Numbered from the stretch's first letter, positions 53,471-62,744 are shown. The stretch is DNA of 64,000 nt from CAWUEZ02 sp963921355 (GCA_963921355.3 OZ001190.1:806001-870000), one strand, 5' to 3'. A program made the numbers and translations. Notes: generated from the letters alone by a model not told the origin.

Positions 53471-54498
53471 GAGGTTTGGGCGGGGGTGTGGACTGCGGCG
53501 CGGAAGATCTCCTCGGCGAAGCCGGCGGCGCGGTCATGGATGTCGGCACGGTTCACGTCGGGGGCGTCCACACAGATCTCCGGGGCTTCGAGGCGGCCGT
53601 ACTCGGTCGCCTCGTTCAAGAATACGTAGTGCCCGACCGACTTGCCAAGGAGTGCCAGGCGGAAGTTCGGGTTCTGCCGGACCAGCCACTCGGAACAGAG
53701 ATCGGCCGGCGCCTCGCGATCGGCGCCACCGACCATGATGCCGACCGGAAGCGTCAGCGCGCCGACGCTGGCGGGCTCGAATCCGCGCACCGGCGGTGCG
53801 GGGGCAAAGGCGGCCACAGCGCGCACCCGCGGGTCGGTGTAGTCGGCGCTTGCCCGTTCCCAGGACGCCCGAAACACCGGTGATGTCTCGTGCAGCCGAG
53901 CGATCTGATCGCCGAGGTCCGGGAACTCCCGGGGCCCGGCACCCATCTTGGGGGTCGCCTCAAGCCACTTGAGGAACCTCGCCATCGAGGTGCGGGTGCC
54001 GGCCAGCGCCAGCACCGTATAGCCGCCGAGGGAGAACCCGGCGGCGAACACCTGCTCCAGATCCAGCTGCCCCCGCCATCGCGGCGCCTTGCTCAGGTGG
54101 TCCAGCAGGACCGTCAGATCCCGCGCCCGTTCCCACCAGCAGGCGGAGCCCTCGGCCAGATAGGGCTCCCCCGCGCAGTTGCCGTGGTGGCTGACGCCGA
54201 GACAGATGTAACCGGAGGCGGCGAGCCGGCTGCTGCCCAGCCAGTCCAGGCCGCGGGCCTCGCCACCGGTGCCGTGGGACAGCAGAACGACGGGCCAGCG
54301 ATGCTGCGTGCCGCTGACCTCTCCGCCCCATGCACCTGGAGCGGAACGGAACAGGTCGCGTGGCCCAGTGGCGACGGCAGAGACTGGATCATCCGTCGGG
54401 TACCAGGCGCTCCACCGGATCGGACGCGGCCCCGGCCCGCGCCAGGCCGGCCGGTCCTCGTCGTGGATAGTGCCCGTGTCCCGCCCCAGCACCGCCAT
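53467..54498 (-). CDS. Alpha/beta hydrolase, PAF-acetylhydrolase/dienelactone-hydrolase-like
   Basis: 343 residues. Oxyanion loop VVLLSHGTGGEARGLDWLGS, nucleophile elbow AAGFSLGGYTVLAL, and late VGIMVGGADREAPAD and SVGHYVFLNE supplying Asp and His. These match the predicted dienelactone hydrolase/platelet-activating-factor acetylhydrolase-like group. No signal peptide. Its last codons overlap the glk start by four bases, so loss of glk function may affect a two-gene unit. Confidence 0.82.
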   Translation of the reverse strand: MAVLGRDTGTIHDEDRPAWRGPGPRPIRWSAWYPTDDPVSAVATGPRDLFRSAPGAWGGEVSGTQHRWPVVLLSHGTGGEARGLDWLGSSRLAASGYICLGVSHHGNCAGEPYLAEGSACWWERARDLTVLLDHLSKAPRWRGQLDLEQVFAAGFSLGGYTVLALAGTRTSMARFLKWLEATPKMGAGPREFPDLGDQIARLHETSPVFRASWERASADYTDPRVRAVAAFAPAPPVRGFEPASVGALTLPVGIMVGGADREAPADLCSEWLVRQNPNFRLALLGKSVGHYVFLNEATEYGRLEAPEICVDAPDVNRADIHDRAAGFAEEIFRAAVHTPAQTS

Positions 54499-54879
54499 GC
54501 CGTTTCTCCGTGTCGATGATCGTGAGGACCGATATGCCGCAACCGATCGTCCCGACCCTCACAGTGCGCGGCAAGGCCTTCCGCCGTCCTCGACCGAAGA
54601 TCGCAAGATCAGTCTACCGACGGGGTCGATGGCCCGTTGCAGGACGGCCACGGTGCCGGCTACTGATTGCAGTGACACGAAAATTTCCCTTGAATCTTAA
54701 GTGCCAATGGCCACGTTGCGTCGCAAGAGAAGGCGCCGCGCGTGGACTTTCCAGATTTGGCAACGGCGGCGCTCTCGGATGGACGGCCTCGATACGCGGT
54801 ACTTCATCACATCACGCGCTCGGTTTGAGGGCGCTTCATAGGCCGGCTGTTCCGCGCACGCTTGCTAGAGAGATAACGA
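54499..54879. other. 380-bp gap upstream of the DEAD-box helicase gene
   Basis: No credible gene on either strand. It must contain the promoters for the divergent hydrolase and helicase genes. A less GC-rich stretch near 54675-54705 (TTCCCTTGAATCTTAAGTGCC) could be a promoter. The long leader before the helicase would suit cold-responsive control seen for helicase and csp genes in other bacteria, but I see no recognisable element. Confidence 0.4.
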
Positions 54880-56310
54880 TTGATTGCGACGGGTCTATGG
54901 TCCGTCGCCCACGAAAGACTGACTTTGACGCTATTTAGAGACCTCGGCATTGCCGAGCCAATCCTCAGAGCGGTAGACGCCGAGGGTTACGACACTCCGA
55001 CCCCGATCCAGGAAAAAGCGATCCCCGCCGTGCTCAAAGGGCACGACGTGATCGGCATCGCCCAGACCGGCACCGGCAAGACGGCCGCTTTCGTCCTGCC
55101 GCTGCTGCACCGGCTGCGCGGCCTCGGCGGCCGCGCGCCGGCCAAGGGTGCGCGGATCCTGATCCTGTCACCGACGCGCGAACTCACTGCCCAGATCGGC
55201 GATGCGGTGCGCCGCTATGGCCGGAACCTCAAGATCCGGTCCACCGTCGTTGTCGGCGGTGCGAAGCCGGGCCCGCAGATCCGCGCCTGCGCCGGTGGCC
55301 TCGACATTCTGATCGCCACGCCGGGCCGTCTGCTGGACCACGTCTCGACCGGGGCCATCCGGCTCAACGACGTCGCGGCCGTGGTGCTCGACGAAGCGGA
55401 TCAGATGCTGGATCTCGGCTTCATGCCGGCGGTGCGCAGGATCCTGACCGCGACCCCGAAATCCCGCCAGACGGTGCTGTTCTCGGCGACGATGCCGGCC
55501 CAGATCCGGGCCCTGGCCGACGACTTCCTGGCCGATCCGGTCGAGGTCTCGGTGGCACCGGCGGCGACCCCGATCGAGCGGATCGCCCAGAGCGTGATCA
55601 CCGTGCCGGCGGCCGCCAAGCGCAAGGTACTGGCTGAGCTGCTGGCGGAAGAGGCGGTCACCCGAGCGATCGTGTTTACCCGCACCAAACGCGGTGCGGA
55701 CCGGGTCTGCAAGCATCTGGACGCTGCCGGTCTGGCCACCGTGGCCATCCACGGCGACAAGAGCCAGGGCCAGCGCGAGCGTGCGTTGCAGGACTTCAAG
55801 CGCGGTCGGGCACAGATCATGGTGGCGACCGACATCGCGGCCCGCGGCATCGATGTCGACGCGGTCAGCCACGTGGTGAACTACGAACTTCCGAACGTGC
55901 CGGAATCCTACGTGCATCGCATCGGACGTACCGCGCGCGCCGGAACCGACGGTGTGGCGATCTCGCTGGTCGACCCGGCCGAACGGCCGCTGCTGACCGA
56001 TATCGAGAGACTCATCGGCCGGTCGCTGATCACCGGTAAGCCGATCGAGGCGACCGCCGAGGCGTCGAAGCCGGCCAACCGCGGCAATCGCCGCCGCCGC
56101 AATGGCCGCAACGGTGGGGCCGCAAAGGGCATGCAGGGCAAGAGCATGCCGGGCAAGGGTCACGGCGCGCAGCGTCGCGGCCATGCCACGCCGAGGGACG
56201 ACCGCGCCGAAGCGCTCGACGCCGGCGTTGCCCGGACCACCAAAGGGCGCCGCCGCCGGCCCCCGCATCACAAGAATTCGTCGCGCCAGCAACAGCCCGT
56301 TCGGGCGTGA
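54880..56310 (+). CDS. DEAD-box RNA helicase, RhlE-like
   Basis: 476 residues. Q motif GYDTPTPIQEKAIP, motif I AQTGTGKT, Ia PTRELTAQI, Ib TPGRLLD, II DEAD, III SAT, IV IVFTRT, V ATDIAARGIDVD, VI HRIGRTARAG are all intact. The C-terminal tail from about residue 390 is very basic and Gly/Arg-rich (NRGNRRRRNGRNGG), an RNA-binding extension. The start is unclear: TTG 54880, or a later TTG near 54922 giving MTLFRDLGIAEP, which is closer to the family. A csp gene follows 42 bp downstream. Confidence 0.93.
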   Translation: MIATGLWSVAHERLTLTLFRDLGIAEPILRAVDAEGYDTPTPIQEKAIPAVLKGHDVIGIAQTGTGKTAAFVLPLLHRLRGLGGRAPAKGARILILSPTRELTAQIGDAVRRYGRNLKIRSTVVVGGAKPGPQIRACAGGLDILIATPGRLLDHVSTGAIRLNDVAAVVLDEADQMLDLGFMPAVRRILTATPKSRQTVLFSATMPAQIRALADDFLADPVEVSVAPAATPIERIAQSVITVPAAAKRKVLAELLAEEAVTRAIVFTRTKRGADRVCKHLDAAGLATVAIHGDKSQGQRERALQDFKRGRAQIMVATDIAARGIDVDAVSHVVNYELPNVPESYVHRIGRTARAGTDGVAISLVDPAERPLLTDIERLIGRSLITGKPIEATAEASKPANRGNRRRRNGRNGGAAKGMQGKSMPGKGHGAQRRGHATPRDDRAEALDAGVARTTKGRRRRPPHHKNSSRQQQPVRA

Positions 56311-56352
56311 CGCCAATCCAACCGTTCAACGTCAAAGAGAAGGAGAGACGTT

Positions 56353-56562
56353 ATGGCAGTCGGTACCGTGAAATGGTTCAACGCGACCAAGGGTTACGGC
56401 TTCATTGAACCCGAAGATGGTGGTGCGGACGTGTTCGTCCACATCAGCGCCGTCGAGCAGTCCGGCATGTCCGGCCTGAACGAAGGCCAGAAGGTGAACT
56501 ATGAGCTGCAGAACGACCCGCGGCGCAACAAGGTGTTCGCCGGCAACCTGTCGGCCGCCTGA
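56353..56562 (+). CDS. CspA-family cold-shock protein
   Basis: 69 residues: GTVKWFNATKGYGFIEPEDG with the RNP1 motif KGYGFI, and DVFVHISAVEQSG with RNP2 VFVHI. A single OB-fold RNA chaperone. ATG 56353 has AAGGAGAG upstream. Tight placement after the RhlE-like helicase suggests joint use in RNA unfolding at low temperature. Confidence 0.96.
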   Translation: MAVGTVKWFNATKGYGFIEPEDGGADVFVHISAVEQSGMSGLNEGQKVNYELQNDPRRNKVFAGNLSAA

Positions 56563-56567
56563 GGTCC

Positions 56568-56617
56568 AGAGCGAAGTCCGTTCAGACGGAATCGGTCTGA
56601 ACGGTGAATTTTGCTCT
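56568..56617. repeat. Hairpin after the cold-shock gene
   Basis: Perfect 10-bp arms CCGTTCAGAC and GTCTGAACGG around GGAATCG at 56578-56604, with outer AGAGC/GCTCT pairing. A second imperfect palindrome TAGAGACTGA...TCAGACTCTA follows at about 56630-56667. They resemble the nested hairpins at 35172-35330 and may stabilise the csp transcript or belong to the same repeat class. Confidence 0.55.
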
Positions 56618-56688
56618 ACTTCAATGTTTTAGAGACTGACTCACCGATCTAATCGGATCAGACTCTAGGCCTCACGCCATCAAACAAA

Positions 56689-56717
56689 CCCCCGCCGGTC
56701 CGCCGGCGGGGGTTTTT
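56689..56717. terminator. Bidirectional rho-independent terminator
   Basis: Perfect 10-bp stem CCCCCGCCGG/CCGGCGGGGG with TCCG loop, followed on the plus strand by TTTTTCG and on the minus strand by TTTGTTTG. It lies between the csp gene and the convergent pcaG gene (stop at 56746) and can end both transcripts. Confidence 0.88.
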
Positions 56718-56745
56718 CGTTGCAGGCTCTGATCTGGCCGGCCGA

Positions 56746-57327
56746 TCAGACGTCGAAGAATACGGTTTCGTCGGGGCCCTGCATGTGGATGTCGAAGGTG
56801 TAGGTCGCATCCTGGCGGGTGGCGATCAGGGTATGACGGCGCTCCGGCTCGACCGCGGACAGCACCGGATCGGCCGCGTTGGCATCGGCCTCGTCTTCGA
56901 AGTAGACCCGGGTGTAGACGTGGCTCAACAGGCCGCGCATGAACACGATGAGGTTCAGGTGCGGCGCCGATCCGTCGGCTGCCGCGCCGGGTTTGATGGT
57001 GTCGAATACAAACCGCGACTGCGGGTCGGTCCCGGTGCCGAAGCGACCGAACCCGGTGAACCCGGTGTTGGTGCCGCGGCCGTCGGCCGGGTGGGCGTAG
57101 CGGCCCTGTGCGTCGGCCTGCCAGACCTCGACCATCGCGTCGGGGATGGCGGCCCCGTCGCCGTCCAGGATACGGCCGACCAGGCGGACCCGCTCTCCTT
57201 CGATGGTTTCGTCGGCCATGGTGCCATCGGCGAAAGCGGCGAACGGGTAGCCGTACTGGCCGGGGGTCAGTCCGTAGGCGAAGAATGGCCCCGCGGTCTG
57301 TGACGGGGTTTGGGCGAACCGGGTCAT
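56746..57327 (-). CDS. pcaG: Protocatechuate 3,4-dioxygenase alpha subunit
   Basis: 193 residues. TPSQTAGPFFAYGLTPGQYG at the start, LVGRILDGDGAAIPDAMVEVWQADAQGRY, and PHLNLIVFMRGLLSHVYTRVYFED fit PcaG, the non-iron-binding subunit (no YY-HH ligand set). With PcaH it opens the protocatechuate ring between the hydroxyls, giving 3-carboxymuconate. The ATG at 57327 overlaps the pcaH stop by four bases. Confidence 0.94.
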   Translation of the reverse strand: MTRFAQTPSQTAGPFFAYGLTPGQYGYPFAAFADGTMADETIEGERVRLVGRILDGDGAAIPDAMVEVWQADAQGRYAHPADGRGTNTGFTGFGRFGTGTDPQSRFVFDTIKPGAAADGSAPHLNLIVFMRGLLSHVYTRVYFEDEADANAADPVLSAVEPERRHTLIATRQDATYTFDIHMQGPDETVFFDV

Positions 57328-58031
57328 GGTTGCCCCTCGACCGGGGTGGCCATCGGTCCGCGCAGGACAAAGTCGAAGACATAGCCGAGGGCGAAGCCTT
57401 CCTCGGTCACGTCGATGGAGAACCGGCCGATCAGGCGCTCGCGGGCGGCTTGCGGGGTTCCGTGAAAGATCGGGTCGAGATCGAGCAGCGGGTCGCCCGG
57501 GAAGTACATCTGGGTGACCAGCCGGCTCGCGAAGCTCGGGCCGAACAGCGAAAAATGGATATGGTTCGGCCGCCAGGCGTTGCTGTGGTTGCCCCACGGA
57601 TAGGCGCCGGGCTTGATCGTGTAGAAGCGATAGCGCCCGGCCTCGTCGGTGACGGCCCTCCCGGCGCCGAGGAAGTTGGGATCCAGCGGGGCAGCGTGCT
57701 GATCGACGATGTGCACGTAGCGGCCAGCGGCATTGGCCTGCCAGATCTCGATCAGGGTGTTCGGCTGCGGGCGCCCGGCTTCGTCCATGACCGTGCCGGT
57801 GACGACGATCCGCTCGCCGAGCGGCTCGCCGTTGCGGACCGAATTTCTGGTCAGGTCATGATCCAATGGGCCGACGGCGTCATGGCCGTAGACCGGGCCG
57901 GTCCTTTCTGAAAGCGAATGCTGCAGGGGGACCAGCGGTTTGGTCGGACCCCGGCGGACCGTCGACTTGTAGTCCGGATAGATCAGCGGCGGATGTGCGC
58001 TCCAGTCCCTGGGTGCGATCGGGTCATCCAT
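57324..58031 (-). CDS. pcaH: Protocatechuate 3,4-dioxygenase beta subunit
   Basis: 235 residues. The Fe(III) ligands are Tyr105, Tyr144, His157 and His159 (GRYVH, GAYPWG, RPNHIHF); their spacings 39, 13 and 2 equal those in the Pseudomonas enzyme. N-terminal YPDYKSTVRRGPTKPLVPL is typical. Overlaps pcaD by 8 bp upstream and pcaG by 4 bp downstream, a tightly coupled operon. Confidence 0.95.
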   Translation of the reverse strand: MDDPIAPRDWSAHPPLIYPDYKSTVRRGPTKPLVPLQHSLSERTGPVYGHDAVGPLDHDLTRNSVRNGEPLGERIVVTGTVMDEAGRPQPNTLIEIWQANAAGRYVHIVDQHAAPLDPNFLGAGRAVTDEAGRYRFYTIKPGAYPWGNHSNAWRPNHIHFSLFGPSFASRLVTQMYFPGDPLLDLDPIFHGTPQAARERLIGRFSIDVTEEGFALGYVFDFVLRGPMATPVEGQP

Positions 58032-58824
58032 GGCCTGCCTCCTTCAGCAACCCCTCCAGGAGTGACAGCGTCTTCTGGGGCGCTTCAATGCTAGGCAGGT
58101 GGGCCACCGAGGCCAACTCCTCATAGCGGGCGTTCGGGATGCGGGCCGCAAAGGCGGAAACGAGGTCAGGCGGTGTGGCGCCATCCTCAGCCCCGCACAC
58201 GACCAGGGTCGGGACCTGTATCGTCGCGGTTCTCGCACTCAGATCGGTATCCCGCAGGGCCCGGCAGGCGGCGAGATACCCCGCCATCGGGGTTCGGGTC
58301 AGCATGGACCGGTAGCCGGCCAGGTCGACCGGACGTTCGGCGTGAAACACCGGGGCGAACCAGCGCGCCAGGATCTCATCGGCCATGGCCTCGAGCCCGC
58401 TGGCCGTCAGCGCCTCGATACGCTGATCCCACATCTCCACTGAGCCGATCCGGTCCGCGGTATCGCAAAGCATGAGGGCGAGGAACCGCTCCGGCCGCAG
58501 GTGGTAGGTGGCCTGGGCGATCAAGCCGCCGATGGAAACACCGACCATCGCGGCCGAGCCGATGGCGAAGTCGTCGAGGACGCCGAGCACGTCGGTGGCC
58601 AACCGGTCTATCGTGACCGGCGCGTCCCCGAGCGCGGACAGACCGTGGCCGCGCTTGTCCATCCGCACGCAGAACCAGCTGTCGGCCAGCCCGTCGACCA
58701 CGGTGTCCCAGATCCGCAGATCGGTGCCGAGCGAGTTGGCGAACACCAGGGCCGGTCTCTCTGGCGGCCCGTCGGTCCTGACATGCAGGGCGCCGCCGTC
58801 GATCTCGATGAACCGTGATCCCAT
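58024..58824 (-). CDS. pcaD: 3-oxoadipate enol-lactonase
   Basis: 266 residues. Alpha/beta hydrolase with FANSLGTDLRIWD, DKRGHGLS, the nucleophile GVSIGGLIAQ and late VCGAEDGATPP and SVAHLPSIEAP (His). The wording is that of PcaD, which hydrolyses 3-oxoadipate enol-lactone. ATG 58824 begins the conserved part, with GGGGGAAA upstream; the frame to 58890 is not needed. No pcaC, pcaB or pcaQ is next to it, so the pathway is split or uses genes elsewhere. Confidence 0.92.
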   Translation of the reverse strand: MGSRFIEIDGGALHVRTDGPPERPALVFANSLGTDLRIWDTVVDGLADSWFCVRMDKRGHGLSALGDAPVTIDRLATDVLGVLDDFAIGSAAMVGVSIGGLIAQATYHLRPERFLALMLCDTADRIGSVEMWDQRIEALTASGLEAMADEILARWFAPVFHAERPVDLAGYRSMLTRTPMAGYLAACRALRDTDLSARTATIQVPTLVVCGAEDGATPPDLVSAFAARIPNARYEELASVAHLPSIEAPQKTLSLLEGLLKEAGHG

Positions 58825-58850
58825 GGCGGCTTTTCCCCCAACGCCCGTGG

Positions 58851-61523
58851 CTAGAAGCTCAACGAAATGTCCTTGTGCGAGGAGCGGCACGAGGCGACGA
58901 ACAGGGCGACATCGCGAGGCAGCTTCTTCTGTTGGCGCAGACCGATGGTATCGGCGATCGCCTGTTCGTAGGCCTGGACCTGCGGCAGCAGAGCGGCCGC
59001 GGCCGCGGTTCGCCAGGCGATCTCGGTATCCAGCACCGCCATGGCCGCCGCGTGCTCCTCCAGTGCCTTGGCTGGATCGGGCGGTGTCGAGCCACGGGTG
59101 CGCATCGCCCGCCGCGCCTTGGAAAGCGCAGACCGGATGTCGCCGGCGGCTTCGACCTCACCGATCCGGCTCTCCATCGCCTTGATCGCCTCTTCGACCT
59201 CGGCGGCCTCGGCCGAGTTGATCATGTCGGCCAGCCCCGCGATGTCCGCCCGCAGGGCCTGCAAGGTGGCACCGCCTTCCAGGGTCTTCATCAACGCCAG
59301 GATCGGTTCATAGGCCTGGTCGACGGTGCGGCGGTAGATGCCGAAGGCCCGCTTCTCGTCGGTCAGCAGTTTCGCGAAGGCCTTGCGGGTGTCTTCCCAT
59401 TCGGCCGGGATCCGGGTCTGCAGGGCGGCTTGTTCTTCGGTCAGACGCGCGATGCGGTCGCGCAGCTCCTGGATCTGCTCGACCTCGTCGGGGGACTGGC
59501 GCTCAAGCTGCCCGACCAGACGGGTATCGGCCTCGAGTTCGGCGCCGGTTTTGCGCAGGTCGGCTTCGATCCGCCGGACTCCGGCGCGCACCGGCCGGTA
59601 GTCGATCGCCGCCGTCGCGATGGTGGCCGAGGTGCCCCGCGCCGTCGCCAGCATATCGATCGACTTCTCCGCGTTCCCCAGCGCCTTTTCGATGTCGCCG
59701 CGCACGCCGTCGGGCACGGTGCTGAGATCCCAACCACGCGCCGTCGCGATCGCGCCGCGTATCGCATCGCCGTCGGTCTCGAACCGCCCGGCGATATAGT
59801 CCTCGATACAGGCCTGCAGCCTCGGATTGGCCGGCGGAGGTGCGGTTTCGGCAAGCAGCGAGATCCGGGTCGGCAGGTAGTTCACCAGCGGCGGGTTCAG
59901 GCCCACGATCACCAGGGCTAGCAGCTGCAATGCGATGAACGGCACGACGCCCTTGTACATCTGCACGGTCTTGACCGCGGCCGGTGCCACGCCGCGCAGG
60001 TAGAACAGCGCGAAGCCGAAGGGCGGCGTGAGGAATGACGTCTGGATGTTCAGGCCGATCATGACGCCGAGCCAGACGGCCGTGATGTTGGCCGACGGGT
60101 CGGCCAGCAGGATCGGGGCGACGATCGGCACCACGACGACGGCGATCTCGATGAAGTCCAGGAAGAAGCCGAGCAGGAAGATCACCACCATGACGATGAC
60201 GAACTGCGCCCAGAACCCGCCCGGCAGGCCCTGCAGGAACTCCTTGACCAGTTCCTCGCCACCGAAGGCGCGGAACGCCGCGGTCAGCATCGCCGCGCCG
60301 AGCAGAATGATGAACACCAGCGAGGTCGTCTTCGCCGTCTCCATCATCACCCCGTTCAGGGTGTTCTCGGTGACCAGCGTCCGCCAGCCGCTCCAGACGA
60401 CGGCGACCAGGAACACCACGACCGCGATGCTGGCCAGCGTGACGCCGACGGCGTCGGAGGTGGTGTTGATGGCGCGGACGTTGACGTCGTAGGACGAGGT
60501 GATGAACAGAATGGCGATGACCGCCGCACCGGCCATGATGGCGGGCAAGAAGGCGCCCTTGCGGCCTTCGTACAGGCGATAGCCGGCCATCACCATGGCG
60601 CCAACCGCGCCGATGGCGCCGGCCTGGTTGACGGTCGCGATGCCGGTGATGATCGAGCCCAGAACGACGAAGATCAGGGTCAGCGGTGGCACCAGCGCCA
60701 GCGCGACCTTATAGGCGAAGCGTCGGTCGTACTGCCCTTCGAAAGGCACCGGCGGGGCGATGTCGCGACGGATGAACGCGACGACGAAGATGAACGCCAT
60801 GTACAGGCCGACCAGGACCAGACCCGGAATCAGCGCGCCCATGAACATGTCGCCGGCACTGGTCGACGTGACGCCGAACTCGCTCGGCATCGAGAATTCG
60901 CCGGTGCTGTCCTTGAACAGGTTGGTGCGCCCGGCGCTCGCCTGATCGACCGCGTTCGAGAGCTGGTCGGCAAGGATGATGAGCACGATCGATGGTGGGA
61001 TGATCTGTCCCAGGGTCCCAGAGGCGGCGATCGTGCCGGTCGACAGCCAGTTGGCGTAGCCGTTCCGCATCATGGCCGGCAGCGAGATCAGGCCCATCGC
61101 GACCACCGTCGCGCCCAGAATGCCCGTGGTTGCCGCCAGCAACGCGCCGACGAAGACCACCGAAATCCCCAGTCCCCCGCGCACCGGGCCGAACAACTGG
61201 GCCATCGACACCAGGAGGTCTTCGGCGATCTTGGAGCGCTGAAGCATGATCCCCATGAACACGAACAGCGGAATCGCGATCAGCGTGTCGCGTTCGACTT
61301 CCCAATAAATCCCACGGAAATTCGTAACACCCGCGCTCAACCAGTTGCCTGGTCCGCCCTGGGCGAAAAACGCGTCCGTATCGCCGGCGAAAATCGCGCC
61401 GCTCACGGCCGCGGCCAGGATCGTCAGGATGGCCGATCCCGGCAGGGCAAAAGCGACGGGAAACCCGGACGCAAGCGCGCCGGCCATCAGCAGAACGAGA
61501 AGGGCAACGAAGAGGATTTCCAT
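58851..61523 (-). CDS. TRAP transporter large permease (DctM) with long C-terminal extension
   Basis: 890 residues, against 425-450 for standard DctM. The membrane part starts MEILFVALLVLLMAGALASG, carries GLISLPAMMRNGYANWLSTGTIAASGTLGQIIPPS and GLNIQTSFLTPPFGFALFYLRG, and runs to about residue 548, with extra helices in the middle (FLPAIMAGAAVIAILF; AIVVVFLVAVV-type). Residues about 549-890 are soluble and charged with heptad-like stretches (VEQIQELRDRIARLTEEQAALQ; AIKAMESRIGEVEAAGDIRSALSKARRA), predicted coiled coil. Role of the tail unknown. Confidence 0.9.
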   Translation of the reverse strand: MEILFVALLVLLMAGALASGFPVAFALPGSAILTILAAAVSGAIFAGDTDAFFAQGGPGNWLSAGVTNFRGIYWEVERDTLIAIPLFVFMGIMLQRSKIAEDLLVSMAQLFGPVRGGLGISVVFVGALLAATTGILGATVVAMGLISLPAMMRNGYANWLSTGTIAASGTLGQIIPPSIVLIILADQLSNAVDQASAGRTNLFKDSTGEFSMPSEFGVTSTSAGDMFMGALIPGLVLVGLYMAFIFVVAFIRRDIAPPVPFEGQYDRRFAYKVALALVPPLTLIFVVLGSIITGIATVNQAGAIGAVGAMVMAGYRLYEGRKGAFLPAIMAGAAVIAILFITSSYDVNVRAINTTSDAVGVTLASIAVVVFLVAVVWSGWRTLVTENTLNGVMMETAKTTSLVFIILLGAAMLTAAFRAFGGEELVKEFLQGLPGGFWAQFVIVMVVIFLLGFFLDFIEIAVVVVPIVAPILLADPSANITAVWLGVMIGLNIQTSFLTPPFGFALFYLRGVAPAAVKTVQMYKGVVPFIALQLLALVIVGLNPPLVNYLPTRISLLAETAPPPANPRLQACIEDYIAGRFETDGDAIRGAIATARGWDLSTVPDGVRGDIEKALGNAEKSIDMLATARGTSATIATAAIDYRPVRAGVRRIEADLRKTGAELEADTRLVGQLERQSPDEVEQIQELRDRIARLTEEQAALQTRIPAEWEDTRKAFAKLLTDEKRAFGIYRRTVDQAYEPILALMKTLEGGATLQALRADIAGLADMINSAEAAEVEEAIKAMESRIGEVEAAGDIRSALSKARRAMRTRGSTPPDPAKALEEHAAAMAVLDTEIAWRTAAAAALLPQVQAYEQAIADTIGLRQQKKLPRDVALFVASCRSSHKDISLSF

Positions 61524-61572
61524 GACGTCTCGGTTCTAAGGGGGTCCGGTTCTTCGGTACGGGTCCCGGGTG

Positions 61573-62628
61573 TCAGTGGCCGGAGCTCTCGGCTTTCGTT
61601 CGTTTGCCCGGCTCGCTTCGGTAGTCGGCAATGCTCTCCAGCGCGTAGCCGGTGAACTGGATGTTCATGGTGACCGCGAAGATCGCCAGGAATCCGGCCA
61701 TCCAGTACTTCACGTACATGCCAAAGCCGGACTGCGAGACCTCATAGGCGAGCAGCGCGCTGTTGATGATGCTGGATTTGCTCCACATGCCGAAGATCAT
61801 GATCGTCCAGCACATGGTGATTCCCAGGAGCACGCATCCGATGGCGTTGATCAGCCCCTTGGTCTCTTCCGACAGCCCGGCATAGACCACGTCGACCCGA
61901 ACGTGGCCGTCTTCGAACAGCGTGTAAGCGCTGGCAAACAGGAACAGCGCGCCGTACCAGAACCGGACCAGGTCGCCCTGGAAGGCCTGCTCGTACGAGA
62001 ACACGAAGCGGGTGAGAACGATGAACAGCTCGGACGCAACGACCAGCAGGGCCAGCCAGTGGAACCCGAGGGTGCGGCTGCGCGCGGCGATCAGCAGCGA
62101 CAGGATCAGCAGCGGTGTGTGGACAAAGGGCCCGCGGAACCGCGAGCGGCCGAGCTCGGTGGCCAGGTCTGCGCCGACGGTGACCTCGAGCAGGTTCTCG
62201 ACCCGCATGAACGAGATCACCGCATCCGCCAGACCGATCAGCAGGACCGCCCAGAACGCGGCCCGGATGATGTAGTTGACGATCGCGATCATGCGCGCGG
62301 AATCATCGCGCAGCGAGCGGTCCGGCGTGCGCGCCGCGAAGCCGGCGGCCAGAGCGACGGCGATGACATAGACGAGGAACTGCAGGGCGCCGAGCGTGAA
62401 GGCAGCGCCTTCAGCGGGCTTCGCGGCACTGTCGGAAACGACGCCGACCCCGGACAGGAACGCCAGGACCCCCGGCCAGTCCAGCCAGAAGCTGAGGAAG
62501 TTGTTGATGGTGTAGGCGAAGGTCAGCGCCACGCTGATCCAGCCCAGCATCCGAAACTGAACGGTCCACGGCCGCTGGCCATGGCTTGCAGTCGCGCTCG
62601 AATAGGCGCCGTCCGAAGCCGTGCTCAT
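61573..62628 (-). CDS. TRAP transporter small permease (DctQ), enlarged
   Basis: 351 residues, about twice the usual size. The C-terminal part (LTRFVFSYEQAFQGDLVRFWYGALFLFASAYTLFEDGHVRVDVVYAGLSEETKGL) is the DctQ core with the conserved HVRVDVVY; the N-terminal ~190 residues add about four membrane helices (FGALFT-like: WISVALTFAYTINNFLSFWL; ALQFLVYVIAVALAAGFAAR). Pairs with the large subunit 49 bp downstream. The enlarged pair is typical of TRAP systems for large or hydrophobic carboxylates. Confidence 0.88.
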   Translation of the reverse strand: MSTASDGAYSSATASHGQRPWTVQFRMLGWISVALTFAYTINNFLSFWLDWPGVLAFLSGVGVVSDSAAKPAEGAAFTLGALQFLVYVIAVALAAGFAARTPDRSLRDDSARMIAIVNYIIRAAFWAVLLIGLADAVISFMRVENLLEVTVGADLATELGRSRFRGPFVHTPLLILSLLIAARSRTLGFHWLALLVVASELFIVLTRFVFSYEQAFQGDLVRFWYGALFLFASAYTLFEDGHVRVDVVYAGLSEETKGLINAIGCVLLGITMCWTIMIFGMWSKSSIINSALLAYEVSQSGFGMYVKYWMAGFLAIFAVTMNIQFTGYALESIADYRSEPGKRTKAESSGH

Positions 62629-62684
62629 ACCGATTCCTTGAATCAGGGCGGCGGCTTCCGTTGAGCGGAACCGCCGAACAGAAC

Positions 62685-62730
62685 GAGCAACAAGGGCCCG
62701 GCCGACGCTTGCGCATCGGCCGGGCCGCTC
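62685..62730 (-). promoter_or_regulatory. Stem-loop between dctP and dctQ
   Basis: Perfect arms GCCCGGCCGA and TCGGCCGGGC (62696-62705 and 62716-62725) with outer GAGC/GCTC pairing. On the minus strand it is followed by CTTGTTGCTCGTT, a poor T-run. It sits just after the dctP stop, a usual place for a partial terminator or mRNA-stabilising hairpin that keeps binding-protein levels above those of the permeases. Confidence 0.6.
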
Positions 62731-62744
62731 GTTTCAGGGTCCCC

